DNA from: Cervus elaphus
Taxonomy: Eukaryota; Chordata; Mammalia; Artiodactyla; Cervidae
Direction of reading: 5' to 3'
DNA: 64,000 nucleotides
Assembly: GCF_910594005.1 (NCBI RefSeq)
Contig: NC_057826.1
Location: 20,927,501 to 20,991,500, forward strand
Shown here: in pieces, positions 54,895 to 64,000 of the stretch
Numbering within the stretch: the stretch's first letter is position 1
Layout: the number at the start of each line of letters is the position of its first letter
Notes under the pieces: model-generated
What the model saw: the letters and a program-made list of their open reading frames with translations, nothing else
The model's database searches: none
Told to the model about the DNA's origin: nothing
Program-made: the position numbers and the translations under genes

Positions 54895-57268
54895 ATCACA
54901 AGTTTATGATAAATCTTGATAACTGAAAGGAGTTGCCCTACCTTGTTATTCTTGGAAATTACGTTAATTATTCTTGACCCTTTAGTCATCACTTGAATTT
55001 TGAGACTAACTCTCAAGTTGACAAAAGTTATTTCTGAAAATTTGATTAAGTTTGCATTAAACTTATAGATCAGTACTGAATCTTCCCATCCATGAAACTG
55101 ACATAGGTTTCCTTTTATTCAATCATTTCATATTAGGAAGTTCTGCCATATAATTAAAAATTCACTTACTAATAATTTTTCATAGTATATCAGAACTCAA
55201 TTTTTTAATTGATTTTTTATTGCTAATGTATTCAGAATTTCATGGATTCTATTTACTAGTTATAATAGAAAATCACTTGAATTTCCTCTGTGGACAGTTA
55301 TATCATTGGCATATTTTAGTTTCTTCCTTTCCCATCTATATAGTTTTCCTATCTCTTGTTTTGCAATGCTAGCAAAGACGTGTAATTAACAGCAGTGATG
55401 TGATGAGAACAGGTATCCTACCTTTATTCCTTCTAATTTTTCACCATTAGGTTTTCTATTTCCTGTAGATTTTTTGACAAAATAACCCTTTTCAGGTAAA
55501 GGGAATCCATTCTGTTGCTAGTGTGCTGATTTTTACCATGCATGAACACTAAATTTTGTTGAATGACACTTTTCTATATCTATGATACCATTTTTTTCCT
55601 TAATCCAATAATGCAGTGAACATAGCAGTAGATTGCCTAGTATTAAACCATTTTTATATTGCTGGGATAAACCCATTTTGTTCATTGTACTATTTTATAA
55701 AGGTATGGCTAGATTCACTAGGTAACATTTTGTGACTTTTGCTTCTGTGTTTGTAAATGAGAATGGTCCCTAATTTTCCTTTCTTATAATGTGACTTTTT
55801 TACCTTTGGTTCTAAAATCATACTAATCATATATAATTTGGGCCATGTTTCCCCTTTCTTTACTCTCTATAAGACTGAGACGATCTGTACTTTGAATGTT
55901 TAGCAGAACTCTACTGTAAAATCATATACATTTTTTGTGACGTTTGGATAATAGGTTTCAAAGTGTTTATTAAATGTCTTTAGTGAGTTTAAATTGATTC
56001 GGGTTTTCAACTTCATTTTAAGTTAGTTTTTGTAGATTATATTTCCCAGGAAATTGTCCATTCAGTCTGAAGAGAAAAATGAAAATATAAGACTATCCTT
56101 GATTTCTTCTATGGTCCTCTAAAATCTCTATTGTATCAGAAATTATATTTCTTTTTGCATTCATACTAACACCAATTTGTGCCCATTCTCCTTTCTCTTG
56201 GCTAGTCTTGCCACAAGATATTATCGGACTTTGTAAAGAACCTGCTCTTGGTGTAATTGATTCTCAATTAATTTATATAATTTTTAAAGCTTATTCTCTC
56301 ATCTTTAATATTTTCTCTTACTTTCATTGGGTTTACTTTCTCTTTCCAACTCTTGAATAAAATGCTTAGCTCATTAACTTTTTAATCTTTCTTCTTTTCC
56401 TTTATAAACATTTCAAGCTATAAATTTTCCTCTAAGGATGAATTTATCTGTCCTCTAGGTTTTTAATATTATTTTTTAAGATATAATTCACACACCATAA
56501 AATTCACCTTTTTAAAGTGTGTAAGTTAGTAGTTTATAGTATATTCACGATGCACAACTATCACCAGTAATTCCAGAACATTTTAATCATCCCCCATAGA
56601 AACCTAAACACATTAGCAGTCACTCCCCATTCTCTCACTCCAGCCCCCAGCAACCACAAATCTATTTTCTGTGCCTATAGATTTCATGTAAATGGAATCA
56701 TATAATACCTAGCCTTTTATGTTTTTGATTCCTTCACTTGCCATGTTTTCAAGATTCATCTATGTGATAGTTGAATACACCACAATTTGCTTATCCATCA
56801 ATATTTTATTTTCCACTTTTCAGCTATAACTAATGTTGCTATGAACACTTGTACGTACTTGTGTAAACATATGCTTTCCTTATGGGTATATACCAAGAAG
56901 CAGAATTACTGGGACATATGATAGATAACTCTATGTTTAACTTTTTTAGAGCTGTCAAACTTTTCCAGAGTAGTTATACCATTTTTACATGCCCATCAAA
57001 AACAGAAGAGGATTCCAGTTTCTCCACATTCTCACCAAGACTTATCCATATCTTTTTATTGTTTAGCTCTACTAGTGGGTGTGAAGTGGTATCTCATTAC
57101 CACTTTATTCTGGATACTGGACACTTAACGTGATTTGCAAATATTTTCTCCCATTATGTGAGAGACTTATTTTGAGTATCCTTTGAAGCAGTTTTTTAAG
57201 TTTTGAAGTCAGTTACCTGTTTTTCCTTTGGTTACCTGTGCTTTAGGTATCACATCTAAGAAATCATT
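54895..57268 (-). repeat. Long antisense L1 (ORF2 and 3' UTR relic)
   Basis: AGTTGCCCTACCTTGTTATT, TTTATATTGCTGGGATAAAC, GAATGGTCCCTAATTTTCCT (ORF2 antisense), then CACCATAAAATTCACCTTTT, CATTAGCAGTCACTCCCCAT, TAATGTTGCTATGAACACTT, GGGTGTGAAGTGGTATCTCA, AAGAAATCATTGCCCAATCC in antisense order. Many stops; no intact protein. The U13 copy lies at its left edge. Confidence 0.78.
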
Positions 57269-57277
57269 GCCCAATCC

Positions 57278-57440
57278 AAAGTCAGTTCAGTTCAGTTGCT
57301 CAGTGGTGTCAAACTCTTTGCGACCCTATGGACTGCAGCACATCAGGCATTCCTGTCCATCACCAACTCCCGGAGCTTGCTCAAACTCATGTCCATCGAG
57401 TTGGTGATGCCATCCAACCATCTCATCCTCTGTCATCTAC
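57278..57440 (-). mobile_element. BovB 3' end fragment, antisense
   Basis: AGTTCAGTTCAGTTGCTCAG, TCCTGTCCATCACCAACTCC, GGTGATGCCATCCAACCATC, ATCTCATCCTCTGTCATC. Only the terminal 160 bp of the element. Confidence 0.9.
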
Positions 57441-57444
57441 CCAT

Positions 57445-58395
57445 ATTTTAAAATACTATATTCTTCTACTTCTTTTTTCCAAATATTTCCAATTCTTCTT
57501 TTGCATTATGATTTCATATTCAACCATAAGAGAATTAGATGTTCTATTTTTCCAATAGTCCTTTTGGAGTATTGACTACTGAGTAAACATTTGTTTCACC
57601 TCTCCTTTTTTCATAGGCTTAAAGTCTCAACTCTGGCCCCTCCCTTGGGTATTAAAACCTAAACACCAGATAACCAAGACTAACACCCTACCATCTACTC
57701 CTCCACATGCTGCAGCTTCAGCACAAGCCTACTAATTACTCGACATTCTTTGTTTCTAGTCCCGGGAAACTTCCCTCAGTTTCTTACAAGCTGGAGTATG
57801 TGCTCAAGTGTTTTAGGGGTTCATGAGTATGTTGGGGGGATGTCCCATTATTCAGTCTACAGTATCTTTTGAGGGTCTCTCCTCAGCTTCTTACTCGTGA
57901 TATACATCCACCAACTGTGTTCTTGATGGCTATACTCCAGACCCTTTGGACTAGGATGTAGTTGACAGTCATTTAAGTCATATTTGATCTCTGTGAAAAC
58001 AATGAATAAGTGTAGATAGTGAATAGGGCTATGGAGAGGAGGGACGCACACTTAGCGTGGCTTTCCTGGGGTCTTATCAAGCCCTCATCCCCAACCTACT
58101 CACTGGAATGGAAGCCAGAGCATATATTGTAAAGTGAATGTCTCAAAGCCAAGAATGTTCTCTAGCAGCTTCCTCTCTGTTGGTCTTTCTGGAGAGCCTC
58201 TTCCTACACAGTGTTCTGCGATTAACAAGAATGAGATACCAAATGCAGATGGCAATAGGACAGTTAGGATACAAATGAGAACTGGGAAGACACATTATTA
58301 TTCAGGATCTGAGACTCGCACTCAATTTACCATAAATAATGTTAAGAATAAGCCAAAAGGTAAGGGACATGAGAGTATCAGTGCTGGGTGTGTGT
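57445..58395. other. Intron 1 unique DNA
   Basis: No repeat family recognised; no exon. Confidence 0.4.
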
Positions 58396-58399
58396 GCAC

Positions 58400-58622
58400 A
58401 TGTGTGCTGTCGCTTCAGTCATGTGCAGCTCTTTGTGACTCCCAGACTGGACTGTCGCCTGCCAGGCTCCATGGGATTGTCCAGGCAAGAATACTGGAGT
58501 GAGCTGCCATGCCCTCCTCCAAGGGCTCTTCCCAACCCAGGGATCGAACCCACATCTCTTACATCTCTTTTATTGGCAGGGAGGTAGGTTCTTTACCAAT
58601 AGGCACCACCTGAGAAACCCTC
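58400..58622 (-). repeat. Bov-A2 SINE, antisense
   Basis: TGTCGCTTCAGTCATGTGCA, CCAGGCAAGAATACTGGAGT, CTCTTCCCAACCCAGGGATC, GCACCACCTGAGAAACCC. Confidence 0.88.
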
Positions 58623-58777
58623 AAGTGTTGGGAACTAGAATACTCAAGATACAAAACAGGTCTGATGACCAGAGTATCTTGTCACTTGACAGTGGGTTGC
58701 TGCCTTCTCTAATACTCCACTACTGTGCTCCTTCAATTCATTTTTTTTTTTTTTTAAACAGTTCTCTTAAATCGTAT

Positions 58778-58968
58778 GGGCTTCCCTTGTGGCTCAGCTA
58801 GTAAAGAATCCGCTTGCAATGTGGAAGACCTAGGTTCGATCCCTGGGTTGGGAAGATCCCCTGGAGAAGGGAAAGGCTACCCACTCCAGTATTCTGGCCT
58901 GGAGAATTCCATGGATGTATAGTCCATGGGGTCACAAAGAGCTGGATATGACTGAGTGGCTTTCACAC
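58778..58968 (+). repeat. Bov-A2 SINE
   Basis: GGGCTTCCCTTGTGGCTCAG head, TAGGTTCGATCCCTGGGTTG, GGAGAATTCCATGGATGTAT, GACTGAGTGGCTTTCAC end. A T-run (58741-58755) lies just before it. Confidence 0.9.
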
Positions 58969-58969
58969 T

Positions 58970-59334
58970 TAATCACAGCCTCTGTTTACTGCCTTTTTTT
59001 GCATGCTTTTGGTTTGCCTGACCATCCTTCCCATGCCACCCACTCTCAAAGACCAGGTGCTCTATCATTGTGTATACATTCAAACTCCCTGAGAGAAAAT
59101 GTTCTTGATGTGCTTGATCTGTTATTTTAGTTAGACAGAACCACCATGTCCAGCCATGCCCTAGGCTCTAAAGGCAGACACTTAGCCACTGTAGGTCAGG
59201 TGTTATTCTACAATCCAAGGGGCTATAGTCAGCAATGGGATCGCACAGCTTTTTCCAAAATGGGCTGTGCATATATGCAAGTACAGAGAGCAAAAACAGT
59301 TCTATTACAGAGGAGATCAAAATGGCTCCTTCCC
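58970..59334. other. Intron 1 unique DNA
   Basis: Nothing recognised. Confidence 0.4.
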
Positions 59335-59346
59335 CAGTGAAGTGTA

Positions 59347-59562
59347 GAAGACTTCTCGGGTGGCTCAGATGGTAAAGCACCAGCCTACCACGGGGGAGAC
59401 CCGGGTTCAATCCTGGGTTGGGAAGATCTCCTGGAGAAGGAAATGGCAACCCACTCCAGTATTCTTGCCTGGAAAATGCCATGGACAGAGGAGCCTGGTA
59501 GGCTACAGTGCATGGGGTCGCAAAAGGTCAGACACGACTGAGCAACTTCACTTTCACTTTCA
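59347..59562 (+). repeat. Bov-A2 SINE with perfect 12-bp target-site duplication
   Basis: GACTTCTCGGGTGGCTCAGA head to GAGCAACTTCACTTTCACTT tail. CAGTGAAGTGTA at 59335-59346 and 59563-59574. Confidence 0.93.
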
Positions 59563-59574
59563 CAGTGAAGTGTA

Positions 59575-59780
59575 CAGGGACCTGGGGTTCAAATCCTGCC
59601 TCAGCCTTCCTACCTTTGTGATCCTGGGCAAGTCACAACCCTTCAAGTCCCCAGCTTTCTCCTCATTAGTAAAAAGGTGATAGTATGCTTACCTCCTAAA
59701 ACTACTGGGAAGAGGAAACAAAGCAATGTATGTAAGGTTCTTCACGCCATGCCTGGCATATAGCAAGCACTCCACAAATA
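59575..59780 (+). repeat. MIR
   Basis: GGGGTTCAAATCCTGCCTCA, TTTGTGATCCTGGGCAAGTC, TAAAACTACTGGGAAGAGG, ATGCCTGGCATATAGCAAGC: close to complete sense MIR. Confidence 0.82.
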
Positions 59781-59783
59781 GTA

Positions 59784-61590
59784 CAGGCATACCTTGGAGA
59801 TACTGCAAGTTCATTTCCAGACCACCACCATAAAGCAGAATATCACAATAATGTAAGTCATGTGAATTTTTTGGTTTCCTGGTGCATATACATATTATGT
59901 TTAAACTATACTGTGACTTATTAAAGGTGCAATAGCATTGTGTTTATAAAAATTTATATACCTTAATTTTAAAATTTTTTATTGCTAAAAATGCTAACCA
60001 TCATCTGAGGCTTCAGCAAATGGTAATGTTTTGGCCAGTAGAGGGTTTTGCCTCAAAGTTGACAGCTACTGATTGATCAGGATGGTAGTTGCTGAAGGTG
60101 AGAGTGGTTGTGGCAATTTCTTAAAATAAACCAATGAAGTTTGCCCCATTGATTGACTCTTCCCTTCTCTTTCTTCACAAATGATTTCACTGTTTGACAG
60201 CATTTTATCCACAATAGGACTTCTATCAAAACTGAAGTCCTTTCAAACCCTGCCACTGCTTTATCAACAAAGTTTACGTAAAATGCTAAATGCTCTGTTG
60301 TCATTCCAACAATCTTCACAGCATCTTCACAAGTTGTAGATTCCATCCCAAGAAACCACTTTCTTTGCTCATCCGTAAAGAGCAACTCTTTATCCATTCC
60401 AGTTCTACCATGAGACTGCAGCAACCCAGTAACGCCTCCAGGCTCCACTTCTTGTTCTCTTGCTATTTTCACCACAGTCACATCTGTAGTCGCTTCCTCC
60501 ACTAAAGTTTTGAATTGCTCAAAGTCATCCATGAGGGTTGAAGTTAACTTCTTTTAAACTCCTGTAACATTGATATTTTGACCTCTTTCCAAGAATCATG
60601 AATGGCCATCTAGAACAGTGAATCCTTTCCTGAAGATTTTCTGTTAACTTTGCACAGATCCAGAGGAGTTGCTATCTATGGCAGCTGTAGATGCATCTTC
60701 TTCTGATAGAACAGTTTCATCTGCACTGAAAATCTGTTTAGCACAGCCACCTTCATTGACGACTTTAGGGAGATCTTCTGGATAACTTGCAGCTTCTACG
60801 TAAGAACTTGCTACTTCACCTTGCACTTCCACATATACGCATATGGCAAGAAACATGCTTATGTTTCTTCTGCAGACTCCTCACCTCTTTCAGCCTTCCT
60901 AGAATTGAAGAGAGTGCAGGCCTTGATCTGGATCAAACTTTGGCTTAAGGGACTGTTGTGGCTGGTTTGATCATCTCTTTAGATCACTTCAACTTTCTCC
61001 GTAAGGCTGTTTTGCTTTCTTCTCATTCGTGAGTTCGCTATGGTAGCACTTATAATTTTCTTCAAGAACTTTTCCCTTGCACTTACAACTTGGCAGTTTG
61101 GTGCAAGAAGCCTGGCCTTCTGTCTGCCTGGGATATCCACAGGGTTTCCTAAGAGTAAACATTTCTACCTTTTAACTTAAAAACATAAGAGACATCCAAC
61201 TCTACCTTTCACTTGAACACTTAAGAGACCAGTGTATGGTTCGTAAATGGCCTAATTTCAGTATTGTGTCTCAAGGAATAAGGAGGCTCGAGGAGAGAGA
61301 AAAGGGGGAGCAATCAAAACACACACATTTATATCCTTTAAGTTCACCATCTTACATGAGCATGATGCATAGTGCCCCTAAACAATTACAATAGTAATAT
61401 CAAAAATCACTGTAACAAATACAGTGAATAAGCGTGAAACACTGCAAAACTTACTAAAACATGACAAGACAAGAAGTGAGCAAATGCTGTTGGAAAATCA
61501 GCACCAATAGACTTGCTTGATGCAGGATTGCCACACTCACTCACTTTGTAAAAACACAACTGTGAACAGCAATAAAATGAGGTATGCCTG
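59784..61590 (-). mobile_element. Tigger1 DNA transposon with both terminal repeats, internally deleted
   Basis: Left end CAGGCATACCT (59784) and right end AGGTATGCCTG (ending 61590) are exact inverted repeats. A TA precedes the left end; AA follows the right, probably a mutated TA. The transposase lies on the minus strand as broken frames: 60077-60532 (pogo/Tigger C-terminal region, MDDFEQFKTLVEEATTDVTV and on) and 60644-60856, which carries the FSADET segment corresponding to the start of the DDE domain. The join near 60690 shows that about 0.6 kb of the full element (about 2.4 kb) is missing internally, including much of the catalytic core. Ends 46 bp before SLC10A1 exon 2. Confidence 0.92.
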
Positions 61591-61636
61591 AATTAATGAT
61601 CTCTCTCTCTGCATTTTTCCTATGTCTCCCTCTCAG

Positions 61637-61847
61637 TATCGTGATGACGACCTGCTCCACATTCTTTGCCCTGGGCATGATGCCCCTCCTCCTGTACCTT
61701 TACTCCAGGGGCATCTATGATGGGTCCCTGAAGGACAAGGTGCCCTACGGCGGCATCATGATATCACTGATCCTGATTCTCATCCCTTGCACCACAGGCA
61801 TCATCCTCAAATCCAAACGGCCACAATACGTACGCTATGTCACCAAG
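61637..61847 (+). CDS. SLC10A1: SLC10A1 (NTCP) exon 2, end of codon 119 to residue 189
   Basis: Supplies the T that completes Ser119, then IVMTTCSTFFALGMM and on to RYVTK189. Thr123, a family Na+-site residue, is present. Membrane segments lie at about 120-141 and 156-176, separated by the loop YSRGIYDGSLKDKVPYGG. 211 bp; 356+211 = 567 bases = 189 codons, so the exon ends in phase 0 at AAG/GTAAGA, where the human protein is also interrupted. The human protein has 349 residues, so residues 190 onward lie in later exons outside the window. Relative to human, Gly replaces Lys157, and Met160, Ile164 and Ile166 are conservative changes. Confidence 0.96.
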
Positions 61848-62085
61848 GTAAGAACCTGGGGGTCTGGGCAGGGAGTGAGAACCCCACCATCACAGCAGTG
61901 AATGGCTTGAGCCGAGTCATTTGGGCTTTTTGTGTCAGTTTCTTTCTTTGCTTAAAAAAAAAAAGTCGGCTACTGATACAACCTACTTCATGAGACTTTA
62001 ATGCACATGAGAGTATTTTTGAAGAGTTAGCAGGAAAAAAAGGAAACCACCACACAAAACATGCAATCATTTTGATAATAAAATT
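61848..62085 (+). other. SLC10A1: Start of SLC10A1 intron 2, unique
   Basis: Begins GTAAGAACC. No exon 3 (which would encode the GGMI... segment in other mammals) is found between here and the window end, so intron 2 exceeds 2.1 kb. Confidence 0.8.
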
Positions 62086-62089
62086 AAGC

Positions 62090-62420
62090 TTTTATCATGT
62101 GCGTACTAGATGCTAAGTTTTATGCTACTCTCTGAGGATTCACTGTCCTCAAAGAGTTTACTCGCAGAAAATCAATAACACATGAGAAACAAGACCCAAC
62201 AGTGTACAGTCAGGCATTGGCAGAATGCAAGGTAAGGTTAGTAAGGGCCAGGTAGTCAAGGAAGGCTTCTCTCGAGGATGGAAGGAGAGGTGGTCTTGAG
62301 CCAGACCATGAAGAAAGGGTCCGATTTGGGTAAGCCTAAGGAAATGCCTGAATAGAGGAGTTCAGAGGGAGACCAAAGGCAAACATGGCTGACTAGATGA
62401 GAAGCTGGAGGGGAAGAGAC
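62090..62420 (+). repeat. Ancient interspersed repeat, family uncertain
   Basis: TCATGTGCGTACTAGATGCT, CTCAAAGAGTTTACTCGCAG, GTCAAGGAAGGCTTCTCTCG and GGTCTTGAGCCAGACCATG follow the same order as the old repeat at 10275-10700. Confidence 0.5.
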
Positions 62421-62424
62421 CAGA

Positions 62425-62955
62425 AGAGCTGGTAGGCATACTCATAGCACTTTGGGAATGGGATGGGAGGAAAGTGGAGAGTTGGTCCCAAAGGGTGTGG
62501 GGGAGTGCTATGAGGGCATCATGCCACTGCCTCGCCTTTGGAAAAAACAGACTCTTAGAGAGGTCCCTCTGCCAACTCTTACGACCTTGGAGCTCAGTCC
62601 CCACCAGTCTCTCCTCTGGCTCACTGCTCATCCCTGGGATCCAAGCGCCAACCTGGTCCTCAGGATAAACTCTGCCCCCTGAAGGCCTGTTTTTGTTCCT
62701 GCCCCTGGGTCTACGCCTTTGAGCCGGTGTACAGGGTACACTACTTGGAAGCGTAAGGTTTGGCAGCAGCTTTGGGCCTAAGACAAAGAGTTTTGGTCAG
62801 GTTTCCACGGTCTTTCGATTTTCACAGTACCATTGCCAAAGGTAGATTTTTGCCCTTGCCCTGGTGCAGTCCTAATACCACGGCCACAGTTCCCCTCCCG
62901 ACCTGCTGGAAGATGTGAAACCTCCTGCCAAATGGCTGATCATCCCACTCTGCTC
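62425..62955. other. Intron 2 unique DNA
   Basis: Nothing recognised. The frames at 62.45-62.68 kb lack any domain. Confidence 0.4.
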
Positions 62956-62959
62956 TGGA

Positions 62960-64000
62960 CAGCATCTTCTGTTTTCACCCCTGCTTCTCAGTAATCTCCT
63001 TTTATTCATCATATCCTCTATCCCCATAGCCTCCTCCTCACCCTCATTTCTAGAATGATACCATATTAATTCTTCCCAATCAACATCGGTTCTGGTTTAC
63101 ATCTCTCCTTTTTTTTTAGTAAGTAGTCACTGGACTGTACTTCCTGTTTCAGCCAACACCTGTCTTTCCTCCCCTTCCTAACTGTGCTCCCAGGAGACAC
63201 CCATTGCCCCCACCTACCTTCCACTCCCACCACATTGCCCCCAGGGCTGTTCTCCAGTGACCACCTTCATCAATCAATGTCTACTCCTCAGTCTCCCATC
63301 CACTCACATTTTGATGACCACCTGACTCCACTTTCTTCACCAAATCCAACAGACATGTCTCAGCTCTTCTTTTAGCAGCTTTTGCTATGGCTGACCACTG
63401 CCTCCATCTCAGAAATCTTTCTCCTCAGCTTCAGTGACAGGACACCTGCTTTCCTACCACCTCTCTGGCATTTCTTTTCTAACTCCCTTGTGAGTTCCTC
63501 TGGCAAAGGTTACTTCTCTGCATTCAGCCCAAGCTTTCTGCTTTTCTTACCTAAGCCCGGGACCTTCCCACCATGAGATCTGGCCCATCTCAACAGCCAT
63601 CTACAAGCTGGTGACCACCAGAACAGTATCTTCAGCTCTCATGTCTCTCCTGACTCCAGAATCCAAGTATTAACTAGCAAATCTTTCTACTGAATATGCC
63701 TCAGGCGTTTAAAACTCAGTATGTTTTAAATTTAAACCATTTCCTCAAGCTTGCTCTTCCCTCCTCCCTGTGTGATCATCTCAATGAATGGCATTTAATG
63801 TGCCCAACTGCCTGAGTCAGAAACCAGAAAGCCATTCTCCATGTCCTCTCTCCCTCCCCACCCACACTAATCACCTACTGCCAGCTCTGCCTTCTTTTGC
63901 TTGAGTCATGTCTCTCCATCCCTGCATCCACCGTCTTCATCCAGGCCACTCTCTCTCACTAAGCTAGTCAGACTTCCAACCTGGTTCTCTTAACCTAATT
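62960..64000 (+). repeat. L2 LINE ORF2 relic, running off the window
   Basis: Degraded L2 reverse-transcriptase region in sense: GCTATGGCTGACCACTGCCT, ACAAGCTGGTGACCACCAG, then GAATGGCATTTAATGTGCCC, CTGAGTCAGAAACCAGAAAG, GAGTCATGTCTCTCCATCCC, CATCCAGGCCACTCTCTCTC, AACCTGGTTCTCTTAAC at the right edge. Frames interrupted throughout. The left boundary is soft. Confidence 0.7.

Larger units (their letters stand above)
50477..61636 (+). other. SLC10A1: SLC10A1 intron 1 (11,160 bp)
   Basis: Bounded by donor GTAAGA at 50477 and acceptor TCTCCCTCTCAG ending at 61636. Joining its flanks restores codon 119 (AG+T, Ser) and a continuous NTCP frame. It contains a U13 snoRNA retrocopy, a long antisense L1, several SINEs and a Tigger1 element, which are listed separately. 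A pyrimidine-rich tract at 61600-61634 precedes the acceptor; TTAAT at 61593-61597 is a possible branch site. Confidence 0.93.

Noticed and set aside
60077..60532. 151-residue minus-strand open frame as a host gene
   Set aside because: It is the C-terminal part of a Tigger1 transposase within an element that has both terminal repeats.
61848..64000. SLC10A1 exon 3
   Set aside because: No frame continuing the NTCP sequence after residue 189 with an upstream acceptor; the interval is repeat and unique intron sequence.

Overview
This window is mammalian nuclear DNA from a ruminant. Copies of the ruminant-lineage SINEs (Bov-A/Bov-tA and the tRNA-derived CHR type) and of the RTE-type LINE BovB recur throughout, alongside eutherian repeats (MIR, L2, L1, MER5A, MER1, MER2, Tigger1, a MaLR LTR). 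I cannot tell cattle, sheep, goat or deer apart by eye. Most open reading frames here are translated SINE or LINE sequence and are not genes.

The one protein gene I can support is SLC10A1 (NTCP, the hepatic sodium/bile-acid cotransporter), on the + strand and incomplete. Coding exon 1 is 50121-50476 and exon 2 is 61637-61847. Together they give residues 1-189 with correct splice sites and phase. The remaining exons must lie beyond the right edge. In other mammals the neighbour upstream is SMOC1, head to head with SLC10A1, so bases 1 to about 49600 are most simply read as the SMOC1-SLC10A1 intergenic region. I find no SMOC1 exon in the window.

Layout. 1-4500: SINEs, two L1 3' ends and a palindromic MITE. 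4780-5420: an orphan CpG-rich block. 5420-15000: mostly unique DNA with scattered repeats and several AT-motif-rich blocks that look like candidate enhancers (about 7.6, 11.9 and 12.4 kb). 15050-15620: a strong orphan CpG island. 15.7-24.9 kb: repeat-dense, including nested insertions (MER1 in L1; BovB inside a palindromic MITE). 24.9-26.6 kb: GC-rich unique DNA with another candidate conserved block. 26.6-49.6 kb: repeat-dense, with a 5'-truncated L1, a SINE cluster with a CA microsatellite, L1 relics and BovB. 49.6-64 kb: SLC10A1 promoter region, exon 1, an 11.2-kb intron 1 (U13 snoRNA retrocopy, long antisense L1, SINEs, Tigger1 ending 46 bp before exon 2), exon 2, and the start of intron 2 running into an L2.

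I see no novel multi-gene system. The interest lies in insertion archaeology (target-site duplications readable by eye), possible cis-regulatory islands, and transposon proximity to an exon. Repeat family names come from recognition of consensus sequences, not a database search, and repeat boundaries are good to about 5-20 bp unless target-site duplications fix them.
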